Positions 37,350 through 45,497 of a stretch of DNA of 64,000 nt are shown in pieces. The stretch covers positions 21,522 to 85,521 of the forward strand of contig JAQGOG010000001.1 in NCBI GenBank assembly GCA_028293765.1, written 5' to 3'. How positions within the stretch are numbered: position 1 is the first letter of the stretch; each line of letters starts with the position of its first letter. The notes below the pieces were generated by a model, which was not told the origin of the DNA, searched no databases, and was given only the letters and a program-made list of their open reading frames with translations. Both the position numbers and the translations under genes were made by a program. Source of the DNA: Gammaproteobacteria bacterium. Its GTDB lineage: Bacteria > Pseudomonadota > Gammaproteobacteria > Steroidobacterales > Steroidobacteraceae.

Positions 37350-38543
37350 TTAGTGTTCGATCACGCCGCGCACGGCATCGGTGAGCTCCCGGAAGAAATA
37401 TTGCACTTCAGGCCAATGTCGCCACGCGAGCCAGGTAAAGAGGGCGACGAACCCCACCCACAGCATCGCGCCCCACATTGCCAACCATCCGTGAGCGAAC
37501 GGCCTGCCGTAATACGCCGCATGTCGTGCCTCGTGCAGCGGCGAGGCGATCGCACGATACAACACCGCCAGGACTACGACTCCGAGCCACAGCGGGATGT
37601 CCGTCGGCAACGCCCATCCAAGAATTGTATGTTTTGTGACGAGTGAGACCAGGGCCAACAGGAACACCAGAAACAACACGGCGCTGACTAGTGCCGTGAT
37701 TGGCGTCAGCATGCCGCCGAGCACCTGCGACGTATAGTTCGCATTCGCCGACCGGCCGTCCGACCAAGGTGGCGAGGGCGGTGATGGCGCGTCGTTGGGA
37801 CCGCCCCATCGCTGCCAGGCACGCGCCTCCCGTCGCCATTGCTTGCGTTCGTATTTCCACATCCGGCGCTGATCCCGATAGCGTTGGCGCCAGTGTTTGC
37901 CGTCCTTGAACTCGGAGTAGTGAGCCTTGGCGCGGCCGATGAGCTCCTCGGCATTGAACGGCCAGCCGTGCGCGGCGGCGTGCTGCTCCGAAGTCCGGGC
38001 GTCAGGGATCACGAACATCATGACGATGTAGACCAGAGTCCAGACGCCCCCGGTCACGATCGCCAGCACGACGAACAGGATGCGCAGGACGGACACATCG
38101 ATGTTGAGATACGCCGCGAGACCCTTGCAGATGCCGCTGATCATGGCGCCCTCGCGGATCCGATACAGCCGCCTGGGCGCCCCAGCCGGCTCTTTTGAAT
38201 GCGCCGCGCCTGCGTCTCCTGACTGATTTCCCGGCGCCGCCTTCTGCGCGGACGCCGGCCCGGCTGCGGGGCCACTCGCCTCTCCCGCGGCACCATCGAC
38301 CGGCCCCATCTCCCGAATCACCTGCTCAATATCTTCTGCGCTCACCACGTTCTTGTGCGGATTCAGGAACCGTCCGCATTTGTCAGCGATCGCCTGCTCG
38401 AGATCCGCGAGGATTTCCGACTTGTCGGGATTGTCCGCGAGCCGCTCTTCCGCGACCTGCAGATAAGCCCGCAGCGCCTCGTAGCCGGCGGCCTCGAGCT
38501 GATAGGAGTTGCCGTTGAGACTGATGGTAACAACCGTGCGCAT
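37350..38543 (-). CDS. PspC domain-containing membrane protein
   Basis: A 397-residue inner-membrane protein. Residues 1-85 (VTISLNGNSYQLEAAGYEALRAYLQVAEERLADNPDKSEILADLE) are a soluble N-terminal module found ahead of many PspC domains. A Gly/Ala linker leads to the PspC region (RRLYRIREGAMISGICKGLAAYLNIDVSVLRILFVVLAIVTGG, about 125-190). A basic Trp/Arg-rich cytosolic stretch and two or three further helices follow. PspC proteins sense envelope stress. It lies 2 nt after a padR gene whose promoter carries a palindromic operator, so the pair is likely auto-regulated. Its 3' end is 3 nt from the nadC stop. Confidence 0.88.
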   Translation of the reverse strand: MRTVVTISLNGNSYQLEAAGYEALRAYLQVAEERLADNPDKSEILADLEQAIADKCGRFLNPHKNVVSAEDIEQVIREMGPVDGAAGEASGPAAGPASAQKAAPGNQSGDAGAAHSKEPAGAPRRLYRIREGAMISGICKGLAAYLNIDVSVLRILFVVLAIVTGGVWTLVYIVMMFVIPDARTSEQHAAAHGWPFNAEELIGRAKAHYSEFKDGKHWRQRYRDQRRMWKYERKQWRREARAWQRWGGPNDAPSPPSPPWSDGRSANANYTSQVLGGMLTPITALVSAVLFLVFLLALVSLVTKHTILGWALPTDIPLWLGVVVLAVLYRAIASPLHEARHAAYYGRPFAHGWLAMWGAMLWVGFVALFTWLAWRHWPEVQYFFRELTDAVRGVIEH

Positions 38544-38545
38544 GG

Positions 38546-38869
38546 CTATTTCCCCAACCCTTCGATCGTTTTATTGATGGCGTGCCAGTAGTCGACGAGC
38601 TCGGCGAGCTGCGAGCGTCCGCTGGCCGTCAATTTGTAGTACTTGCGAGGCGGACCAGTCTCGGATTCCTGCCACTCGTAGTCGACGAGACCCTCGCGCC
38701 GCAGACGGCTCAGCAGCGGGTACAGCGTCCCCTCCTGCGTCGCGAACTCCGTCGCGGCGAGCTTCCTGAGCATGTCGGCGACGTACACCTTGTCGGCGTC
38801 GATCACCTTGAGGATCAGGAATTCGAGCAATCCCTTGCGGATCGCACCGAATTTCTCGTTGACGGTCAT
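38546..38869 (-). CDS. PadR family transcriptional regulator
   Basis: A 107-residue winged-helix repressor. It shows the PadR pattern IRKGLLEFLILKVIDADKVYVADMLRKLAATEFATQEGTLYPLLSRLRREGLVDYEW followed by SETGPPRKYYKLTASGRSQLAELV. It is the short PadR-s2 type that lacks a long C-terminal domain. It is the first gene of a padR-pspC operon. An 8-bp-arm palindrome 20 nt before its start is its probable own operator. The inducing signal is unknown; envelope stress is a guess from pspC. Confidence 0.92.
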   Translation of the reverse strand: MTVNEKFGAIRKGLLEFLILKVIDADKVYVADMLRKLAATEFATQEGTLYPLLSRLRREGLVDYEWQESETGPPRKYYKLTASGRSQLAELVDYWHAINKTIEGLGK

Positions 38870-38889
38870 GCCTGCCCTTTTTTAAATCT

Positions 38890-38913
38890 GCTACCTTTTT
38901 ATCACAAGGTAGC
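38890..38913. promoter_or_regulatory. Palindromic operator for PadR, overlapping the padR-pspC promoter
   Basis: Perfect 8-bp arms GCTACCTT (38890-38897) and AAGGTAGC (38906-38913) separated by 8 bp. It lies 21-44 nt before the padR ATG. On the reverse strand the spacer and right arm include TGATAA, which could be the -10, so binding would block transcription. Confidence 0.65.
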
Positions 38914-39122
38914 TTTCCGTACCAGTGGGCCGTGAGCCGTCCCGTGTAAAAGCCGACTGGCGTGCGGCTGCCACTCAGAGGATTGGTCTTATCGAAGAGG
39001 TCGGACCGGGAATCGATCCGACCCTATCTGTTTGGGCCACATGGGGCGGCCAGTGTCGCCGTGCGAACGGCCCGGCGCTGAAGATCTGGCGGAAGTGCGA
39101 AGGCCTGGCGGCCGTCGTCGCG

Positions 39123-41801
39123 CTAGGCGACGGCGGACTTCAGGACGCGCTGCGGCTGAGCGACGCCATAACCCTGGGCGTAATCCACGCCAAGGCTCGT
39201 GAGCATCTGGATGATCTCGGCGTTCTCGGCGAACTCCGCGATGGTCTGCTTGCCGGTGAGGTGACCGATCTCGTTGATCGAGCGGACCATCTCGCGATCG
39301 ATTGGGTCGCGCAGAATCTCACGCACGAAGCTGCCGTCGATCTTGAGGAAGTCGACGGGGAAATGCTTGAGATATCCGAACGACGAGAGCCCGGTACCGA
39401 AGTCGTCGAGCGCGAACTTGCAGCCGAGCTCCTTGAGCGCCTGGATGAAACGGTTCGCCTGCGAGAAGCTCGCGACGGCCGCCGTCTCGGTGATCTCGAA
39501 GCAGATCTTCCTCGCATCGAGCCCGCTGCGGTGGAACTGGTCGATGACGAACGGCAGGAATTTGTCGTCGCCCAGGCTCTGCCCCGAGAGGTTGATGGAG
39601 CACAGCAGCAGCTTCTCGCGCTCATCGGCTTCGGAAACCAGCCAGCGAAACGCGTTCTCGATCACCCAGCGATCGATCGCCGGAGTGATGCCGTAGCGCT
39701 CGGCGGCGGCGATGAAATCGTTCGGCGAGACGATGCGGCCCGTCTCATCCTTCAATCGCAGCAGCAACTCGTAATGCGAGCCGGTCTCGACTCTCTGCAG
39801 CGGCTGGATCGCCATGCGGTAGAGCTCGAAACGCCCCTCTTCCAGGGCGGCGTTGATGCGAGCCGCCCACTGCATCTCGCGCCGGCGGCGCATGAGCTCG
39901 ATGTCGTTTTCCGCGAAACTGTGGACGCGATTGCGGCCGCCTTCTTTGGCGGCCTGGCAGGCGCTGTCGGCCGCGGACAGGATCGAAGCCACATCCTCGT
40001 TGTCGGCGGTGATGGGCACCACGCCGATGCTGGCGCCGAGACGGAACACGCGATCTTCCCAGGTGAACCGGAAGTTACGCACGCCCTCGCGGAGCGTTTC
40101 CGCCGTGCGCATCGCCTCGTCCAGGGAACAGCTCTCCAACAGGATGCCGAACTCGTCTCCGCCCAGGCGCGACAGCGTATCGCGCCAGCGCACCTTGGAT
40201 TTGAGAAGCGCGCCAACCTGTCCGAGCAGCGCATCGCCCGCGCTGTGCCCGCAGGTGTCGTTCACGATCTTGAACTGGTCGATGTCGAGATAACACAGGG
40301 CGTAAGAAGCCTCACGCGCCTTCGCGCTCTTCAACGCCCGCTCCATGCGGCTTTCAAACTCGCGCCGGTTCACGAGACCGGTCAGAAGATCGTGGCTCGC
40401 GTGATACGAAAGGCGGCGATTGAGCTCGCGCGACTCGCTCACGTCGTGGAATACGAGCACGCCGCCGGCTACGTGGCCGGCACCATCGCGGATGGGCGCC
40501 GCAGTGCTCTCGACATACAACTCATTGCCGTCGCGGCGGATGAGCAGCATCGGCCGGACTGACTTGATGGGGCGGATGCGCCGGATGGAGACGCTCAACG
40601 GGTTCTCGAGCGGTTCGCAGGTCTCCTCGTGGAAAGCACGGAAGATCTCTTCGACCGGTCGGCCCATGGCGTCCTCGAGACGCCAGCCGGTCAACTCTTC
40701 GGCGACCGGGTTGATGTAATCGATCGTCGAGTGGGCGTCCGTAGTGATGACCCCATCGCCGATCGACTGCAACGTGATTTGCGCGCTCTCCTTTTCCCGG
40801 AACAGCGCTTCTTCGTAGAGCTTGCGCTCCGTGACGTCGAGCTCGACACCGACCAGCCGCAGCAGGCGGCCGTGCTTGTCCACCCGCGCCGTGGCGCGAC
40901 TGACCACCCAACGCCATTCGCCATTGCGATGACGCATGCGATGAGTGCTTTCGAAGATCGGTATCTTGCCGGCCACGTGATCGCGTATGGCAGCCTGCAC
41001 GCGCGAGAGGTCGTCGGGGTGCACGAGACTGCGCCAGTCCGGGGACCCGCGCATGTCCTCGTCCGCGTAGCCGAGCATGGCCTTCCAGCGGGGCGAGAAG
41101 TAGACCTCGTTGCTTTCGACGTCGAAGTCCCAGAGGCCGTCGTTGGCGGCGGCCTGCGAAAGGGCGTTGCGCTCTTCGAGCTTCGCGAGCCGCGTCTCGA
41201 TGCGGATGCGCTCGAGGCCGGTGGCGAGGCTGGTGCCGATGAGTTTCATCAGCAGCTGCAGGTTCACGTCCCAGGCACCGCGCGGCATGGTCTGCGCAAG
41301 GCCCAGAAAGCCGGCCGGCTTGCCCTGCACACGCATTGCGACCAGCAGCGCGGAGCCTATCTGCAGTTCCGCGAACCGCTGGGCTTCCGCCATCTGCTCT
41401 TTACGCGGGATGCTGGTATCGCGCAGCTCGGACAGGCGCAGGTGATCGAGCCGCCCTTTGAGCCAGGGGAAGCTATCGAGACTCGCGTCCTGCAGCCCTT
41501 CGGGGCGGCACTGCGCAAAAGCACTGCGTGCCAGCTGCACGTCTTCGATCGACAGCTCGTTCTGGCGAAACGCGATCAGAAAAGTGCAATCGCTGGCCGT
41601 GGCTTCGCGCAGCAGCTCGAGATTGCGCCGCACACACTCATCGACCGTCTCTCGGCGCATGTTCTGGAAATCGACCGCGATCTTCGTGCACGCGACATCG
41701 ATACCCAAAACGGGCCTAGGAGCCCTTCCGCTCCAGGCGTCTGCCGAAAGGATGTCCGAAGCGGTGAATTCCGCTGGCTTATCCGGCGGCAGAGTCGACA
41801 T
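39123..41801 (-). CDS. GAF-PAS-PAS-GGDEF-EAL cyclic-di-GMP protein
   Basis: A large cytosolic signalling protein (892 residues) that may make and/or break c-di-GMP. Residues about 55-200 look like a GAF module. PAS 1 is about 215-325 (GLWDFDVESNEVYFSPRWKAMLG..WRSLVHPDDL), PAS 2 about 335-450 (IGDGVITTDAHSTIDYINPVAEELTGW). The cyclase site GGDEF is intact at 547-551. The phosphodiesterase domain has ELL (678-680) in place of EAL, but keeps DDFGTG (799-802) and LKIDGSFV. Activity of the EAL half is therefore open. No transmembrane segment is seen. It stands alone. Confidence 0.93.
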   Translation of the reverse strand: MSTLPPDKPAEFTASDILSADAWSGRAPRPVLGIDVACTKIAVDFQNMRRETVDECVRRNLELLREATASDCTFLIAFRQNELSIEDVQLARSAFAQCRPEGLQDASLDSFPWLKGRLDHLRLSELRDTSIPRKEQMAEAQRFAELQIGSALLVAMRVQGKPAGFLGLAQTMPRGAWDVNLQLLMKLIGTSLATGLERIRIETRLAKLEERNALSQAAANDGLWDFDVESNEVYFSPRWKAMLGYADEDMRGSPDWRSLVHPDDLSRVQAAIRDHVAGKIPIFESTHRMRHRNGEWRWVVSRATARVDKHGRLLRLVGVELDVTERKLYEEALFREKESAQITLQSIGDGVITTDAHSTIDYINPVAEELTGWRLEDAMGRPVEEIFRAFHEETCEPLENPLSVSIRRIRPIKSVRPMLLIRRDGNELYVESTAAPIRDGAGHVAGGVLVFHDVSESRELNRRLSYHASHDLLTGLVNRREFESRMERALKSAKAREASYALCYLDIDQFKIVNDTCGHSAGDALLGQVGALLKSKVRWRDTLSRLGGDEFGILLESCSLDEAMRTAETLREGVRNFRFTWEDRVFRLGASIGVVPITADNEDVASILSAADSACQAAKEGGRNRVHSFAENDIELMRRRREMQWAARINAALEEGRFELYRMAIQPLQRVETGSHYELLLRLKDETGRIVSPNDFIAAAERYGITPAIDRWVIENAFRWLVSEADEREKLLLCSINLSGQSLGDDKFLPFVIDQFHRSGLDARKICFEITETAAVASFSQANRFIQALKELGCKFALDDFGTGLSSFGYLKHFPVDFLKIDGSFVREILRDPIDREMVRSINEIGHLTGKQTIAEFAENAEIIQMLTSLGVDYAQGYGVAQPQRVLKSAVA

Positions 41802-41945
41802 TGATCCGTGACCTCCGAACAGTCAGGCGCAGCCTATCCCACCTGGCCCCGACCGAACGTGATGCCCGTCCGCGTCTGCGCACCCTAGTACTGCGAGTTT
41901 CTAACTAGTTACGGAAGATTCTCGCATACTCTTTCAAGAACACAA

Positions 41946-41974
41946 GCTAACGTGCTGTTCGATCACGAGTTAGC
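41946..41974 (-). terminator. Hairpin after the GT9 glycosyltransferase gene
   Basis: GCTAACGTG and CAC-GA-GTTAGC form a stem with a 2-nt bulge. On the reverse strand it lies 8 nt after the glycosyltransferase stop and is followed by TTGTGTTCTT. It probably ends that operon ahead of the GGDEF-EAL gene. Confidence 0.45.
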
Positions 41975-41982
41975 GACTTAAC

Positions 41983-43071
41983 TTATCTCTCTTCCCGGAT
42001 GCCGGAGGTGTGCAGCAGCTCCAGCCAGCCGTCGATGACGGCCTGCGGAGTGATGCCCAGAATATTCTGCCGCCCTGCCACCGTGCCGGTGAGCGCGATC
42101 GCCGGGGTGGTCGTGCCGCCCGGCCGATACAGATCGGCGGGCGCTGTACCGAACAATGACACCGTCGGGCAGCCTAGGGCCGCGGCCGCATGCGCCGGCC
42201 CGGTGTCGACCGAAATCATGCTGTGTGCTCTCTGCAGAACCGGCAGGAGCGTTCGTATCGGCAGATCGTCGGCCAGGTTATGCGCATCCGCTACGCCGGC
42301 CAGCCGGATGATATCGGCGTTCAGACCCAGTTCCTTGCGGGTCCCCGAGAACAGAATCGCGTGGTCCGGGCAGACATCGCGTACGGCCGCTACGACCTTG
42401 GCCCAATTCGCTTCCGGCCAGTACTTGTCGGCGCCGGAGCGCGACCGAAGCCACCGGCGCGCAAGGTGACGGCTGCCGGGATGAATCACCACGAAACGCC
42501 GTCCCACGAGATCGTGACGTGCAAGCCAGGACTCGAGGTCACGTTGCGCCGCGGGCGCGATGTTGAGGTGTGCGGCCCGCGGAACCCCCGGTTTGGCGGC
42601 GGGCAGAAGCCCCTCGAACGCCTTGGGCGTGTAGCTTCCAAAGCGCAGATAGCGGTCCGCGAAGCTCTCCCCTGGCGTCCAGCTGTAAGCCCTCGAGTCG
42701 CAGACGTAGTCTTCCGGGATGCCGGCCCGGGACAGCAACTCGCGGCCGGCACCGAGATCGCAGAACCAGGTAGGTCCGGCACCACGCTCGCGTAGCCAGG
42801 AGACTAGCCGGCGTTGCTGCAGACTGAGCCAATAAGGGGTGCGACGGCTGCGGATGATGAACAGCCGGCCCACAGCGCTCTCTGCCTCGAGCAGCGGTTG
42901 GGTCCAGGGTCCGGAGGCAATAACATCGACCGGTTTGCCGAAGCGCACGTGCAACTGCCGCAGGAGCACGGTGAGCAGCACGATGTCTCCAAAGGCCCCA
43001 CAGCGCATTACGAGCGGACGCACTTCAGCGGCCCGCGCCGTAGAGGGCCTGGGTCGGCTTTCATCCGGCAT
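41983..43071 (-). CDS. Glycosyltransferase family 9 (ADP-heptose:LPS heptosyltransferase-like)
   Basis: Adds a heptose (or related sugar) to the LPS inner core on the cytoplasmic face of the inner membrane. I took ATG 43071 (362 residues); the ORF's first 62 residues overlap the upstream acyltransferase and are not family-like. It shows VMRCGAFGDIVLLTVLLRQLHVRFG at the N-terminus and VVIHPGSRH..WPEANWAKVVAAV in the middle. The nucleotide-binding loop is SVDTGPAHAAAALGCPTVSLFGTA. Its ATG overlaps the acyltransferase stop in ATGA, so the two act together. The acceptor sugar cannot be told. Confidence 0.87.
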   Translation of the reverse strand: MPDESRPRPSTARAAEVRPLVMRCGAFGDIVLLTVLLRQLHVRFGKPVDVIASGPWTQPLLEAESAVGRLFIIRSRRTPYWLSLQQRRLVSWLRERGAGPTWFCDLGAGRELLSRAGIPEDYVCDSRAYSWTPGESFADRYLRFGSYTPKAFEGLLPAAKPGVPRAAHLNIAPAAQRDLESWLARHDLVGRRFVVIHPGSRHLARRWLRSRSGADKYWPEANWAKVVAAVRDVCPDHAILFSGTRKELGLNADIIRLAGVADAHNLADDLPIRTLLPVLQRAHSMISVDTGPAHAAAALGCPTVSLFGTAPADLYRPGGTTTPAIALTGTVAGRQNILGITPQAVIDGWLELLHTSGIREER

Positions 43072-43811
43072 CACGGCTTTCCCAGTCCATTTCTGGCAAC
43101 TCCATAGAGTCGCTTGAGCTCCCCTTCCATCTCGCCCTGCAGCCTTGCCATGCCGGCAGCGTCGGTGATGCGCGGCACATAGCGGGGCGGCCCGATCGCA
43201 ACGACCACCCGGGAAAAAGGCACCGGAATTACGAACTTGTCCCATTTGACCAGCCACGCGCGCGAGGCTGCGTAGGCCATCGGCAGCATCGGTCGACCTG
43301 ACATCTGCGCCAGAAGGATCGCGCCCAGCTTGAACTTGAAGCGCGGACCGCGTGGGCCGTCGGGTGTGATGACGGGCGAGACGTTGTCCTTGACCAGTGC
43401 CTCGTAGTAGTCACGCAGTGCGCGGGCACCGGTATGTGTCGAGGAGCCGCGGATAACCGCACCACCGAGACGCCGGACCATCATCGCGCCCAGCTCGCCG
43501 TCGACGGACGGGCTGATGAGCCAACCGACGGTCAGGCCGCGCGAGCGTTGCTCGAGCAGAAATCTTCCGCACAGAAGCTGATGCTGATGCCAGTAGCACG
43601 GGACTAGCGAGGGAGCCTTCGCGAGCGCCTCGTTCAGATATTCGATGCCCTCGACGCGCACTACGCGGCACGTCAGCCACCACACCTTGATGATCGAGAG
43701 TCCGAGCGGAACGGCAAGACGATAAAGGAGTCGCCTGCCACCCGTCATACGACGGCCGGAGCGCGTAGTCGTCCGATAGATCGTATTGCGCAGCCCCCCG
43801 CGGTCTTTCAT
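43071..43811 (-). CDS. DUF374 lysophospholipid acyltransferase-family protein
   Basis: A 246-residue membrane-associated acyltransferase of the DUF374 type, sometimes found in LPS or lipid A loci. An N-terminal hydrophobic segment (LYRLAVPLGLSIIKVWWLTC) precedes YWHQHQLLCGRFLLEQ with the putative catalytic His. Family motifs RGSSTHTGARALRDYYEAL and ITPDGPRGPRFKFKLGAILLAQMSGRPMLPMAYAAS follow. It is the first gene of a two-gene operon with the GT9 enzyme and is divergent from the P450-FAAL operon. Substrate unknown. Confidence 0.85.
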   Translation of the reverse strand: MKDRGGLRNTIYRTTTRSGRRMTGGRRLLYRLAVPLGLSIIKVWWLTCRVVRVEGIEYLNEALAKAPSLVPCYWHQHQLLCGRFLLEQRSRGLTVGWLISPSVDGELGAMMVRRLGGAVIRGSSTHTGARALRDYYEALVKDNVSPVITPDGPRGPRFKFKLGAILLAQMSGRPMLPMAYAASRAWLVKWDKFVIPVPFSRVVVAIGPPRYVPRITDAAGMARLQGEMEGELKRLYGVARNGLGKP

Positions 43812-44022
43812 GCGCTTCGGGAAGGGCTTACGGGCTTCGCCACAGCACGCAGCCAGTATGCATAGCGGCGCGACGACGCGCCGAGGAAGAGGATTACGTT
43901 TTTCAAGGGCGCGAAGTTTCCGTCGAAAAGCCCCTCAGGCGCAAACGCACGCCCTGTGCGGCCTCTGGCCTGCGAGTCAATCCCTCGTACGAGACACCCT
44001 GCAGCGCCTGCTGAGCTTACGG

Positions 44023-44147
44023 GCTGAAAGTCGCCTGGCGGCGCTTTCAGCGAGCGCGCCGACATAAGGGTTCTGGCCCCCGGCAAAAGGCGTGGCTTTT
44101 GCTCGCGAAAAGCAGGGCGGTTAAGGGGCGCTGACCTCACCGGGGCC
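44023..44147 (+). repeat. Dispersed structured repeat, copy C, upstream of the P450 gene
   Basis: GCTGAAAGTCGCC/GGCGCTTTCAGC hairpin (44023-44051) comes first. GGCAAAAG/CTTTTGCT (44082-44103) with GCGTGG in the loop follows. An enclosing inverted repeat GGCCCCCGG (44075-44083) pairs with CCGGGGCC (44140-44147), with one bulged base. The order and spacing match copy B, although the enclosing arms differ in sequence. It ends 39 nt before the P450 ATG. Confidence 0.7.
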
Positions 44148-44160
44148 ACTGAGATAAGAT
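44131..44160 (+). promoter_or_regulatory. Candidate promoter of the P450-FAAL operon
   Basis: CTGACC (44131-44136) and TAAGAT (44155-44160) are 18 bp apart. The -35 lies within the loop of the outer hairpin of repeat C and the -10 just after its right arm, so folding or protein binding at the repeat could affect initiation. Confidence 0.45.
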
Positions 44161-44186
44161 GCCGGTTTGGCCTTCAGCAGTTCTGC

Positions 44187-45497
44187 ATGACCGCCACTGA
44201 ACCCACCCAGAATCAACCGCCCGAGGCGGAGCTTCAGTTCGACATCGGTTCTACGGACGATTCCCTGGAACGAATGGTCGAGCTGTTTGCCCGTCACGGC
44301 GATGTCTACCGCGTGTTTGTGCCCGCGCGGAAAGCGCATACGTACGTCATCCACCATCCCGATGACGTGAAGCGCGTGCTCGTCTCGAATCATCGCAACT
44401 ACACGAAGGGCGTCGGCCTCGACCGCGTCAAGATCCTGCTCGGCAAGGGGCTCATGACGAGCGAAGGAGACCTGTGGAAGCGCCAGCGCTATATGATGCA
44501 GCCCTTCTTTCACCGGCGAGTCATCACGGAGTTCGCGCAAACACTGGACTCCGCGAACGACCGCTTCCTCGCCCGCTGGGAGGCGCTGACGAGCCGCGGC
44601 GAGCCCGTCAACCTCACCGACGAGATGAGCGAGCTCACGCTCGACAGCGTCCTGCGCTCCATCTTCGGCCGTGACCTCGATCGAATGTCCCAACAGGTCG
44701 GGGGCAACCCGTTCGAAGTCGTCACGAAGGAGCAGGGCCGCAACCTTCAGTTCGCCTTCAAATTCCGCTCCCTTGCGAAGGTTGTAGCGGAGCTCCTGGC
44801 GAAACGGCGCGCGCAGCAGGCAGAGCATTTCGATTACGTCGCGATGCTCATGAGCGCGCGCGACAAGGAAACCGACGCTCCCATGAGCGACCGCGAGCTC
44901 ATCGACGAGGTCATGACACTCATCGTCGCCGGACACGAGACGACCGCGAGCGGCCTGAACTGGACCTGGTATCTGTTGTCACAGCACCCCGAGGTCGAGG
45001 CGCGTCTGCACGCGGAAATCGATGCCGCCCCGGACATGACGGCCCCGAGCCTGGCGCAGATGGAAACCCTCACTTACACCCAACAGGTCGTCAACGAAGC
45101 GTTACGGTTGTATCCGCCGGGATGGTTGCTCTCGCGCCGGACGATCGAGGCCGATGTACTGGGCGGCTACCCGATCGCGCCCGGCACGAACGTGCTCCTG
45201 CCACTCTATCTGCTCCACAGGGACGGACGCTTCTGGAAAGATCCCGATGTGTTCTGGCCCGAGCGCTTCGCGCCCGAGCACGAATCGGAGCGCCCGCGGT
45301 TTGCGTACATGCCGTTCGCGGCCGGCCCCCGCCACTGCATCGGCGAGACTTTTGCCCTTTACGAGATGCTCATCCATCTCTACAAGGTGGCTCGCCGCTA
45401 TCGCCTGATCCACGTGCCCGACAAGCCGCTGGAACTCGAGGCGCAGATCAACCTGCGCACCCGTTACCCACTGCACATGAGGCTGGAACGCCGCTGA
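44187..45497 (+). CDS. Cytochrome P450
   Basis: A soluble 436-residue monooxygenase. The I-helix oxygen-activation motif AGHETTAS is at 248-255 and the ExxR pair at 304-307 (EALRLYPPGW). The haem loop FAAGPRHCIG has the thiolate ligand Cys384. Sequence style (LMTSEGDLWKRQRYMMQPFFH, PERFAPEHESERPRFAYMPFAAGPRHCIGE) is that of bacterial P450s related to the CYP4/CYP102 fatty-acid hydroxylase side. It has no fused reductase, so it needs separate redox partners, not seen nearby. Its TGA overlaps the ATG of the fatty acyl-AMP ligase gene, which points to a fatty acid or acyl-ACP substrate. Confidence 0.95.
   Translation: MTATEPTQNQPPEAELQFDIGSTDDSLERMVELFARHGDVYRVFVPARKAHTYVIHHPDDVKRVLVSNHRNYTKGVGLDRVKILLGKGLMTSEGDLWKRQRYMMQPFFHRRVITEFAQTLDSANDRFLARWEALTSRGEPVNLTDEMSELTLDSVLRSIFGRDLDRMSQQVGGNPFEVVTKEQGRNLQFAFKFRSLAKVVAELLAKRRAQQAEHFDYVAMLMSARDKETDAPMSDRELIDEVMTLIVAGHETTASGLNWTWYLLSQHPEVEARLHAEIDAAPDMTAPSLAQMETLTYTQQVVNEALRLYPPGWLLSRRTIEADVLGGYPIAPGTNVLLPLYLLHRDGRFWKDPDVFWPERFAPEHESERPRFAYMPFAAGPRHCIGETFALYEMLIHLYKVARRYRLIHVPDKPLELEAQINLRTRYPLHMRLERR

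Larger units (their letters stand above)
43812..44186. other. 375-bp intergenic region between divergent lipid/LPS and P450 operons
   Basis: Both strands have open frames of 80-110 codons here (43786-44067 plus, 43808-44149 minus). Neither has a ribosome-binding site or a domain I recognise, and they overlap each other and repeat C, so I do not call them genes. The right half holds repeat copy C and the probable P450 promoter. The left half (43812-44020) must contain the promoter of the DUF374 gene, but no clear -10/-35 pair stands out. Confidence 0.4.

Noticed and set aside
38925-40562. 545-codon plus-strand ORF opposite the GGDEF-EAL gene
   Set aside because: Antisense to intact GGDEF and EAL motifs; the composition is that of a shadow frame.
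43786-44149. Two overlapping ORFs on opposite strands in the P450 upstream region
   Set aside because: No ribosome-binding sites, no recognisable domain, and they overlap the structured repeat. Recorded as an intergenic region instead.
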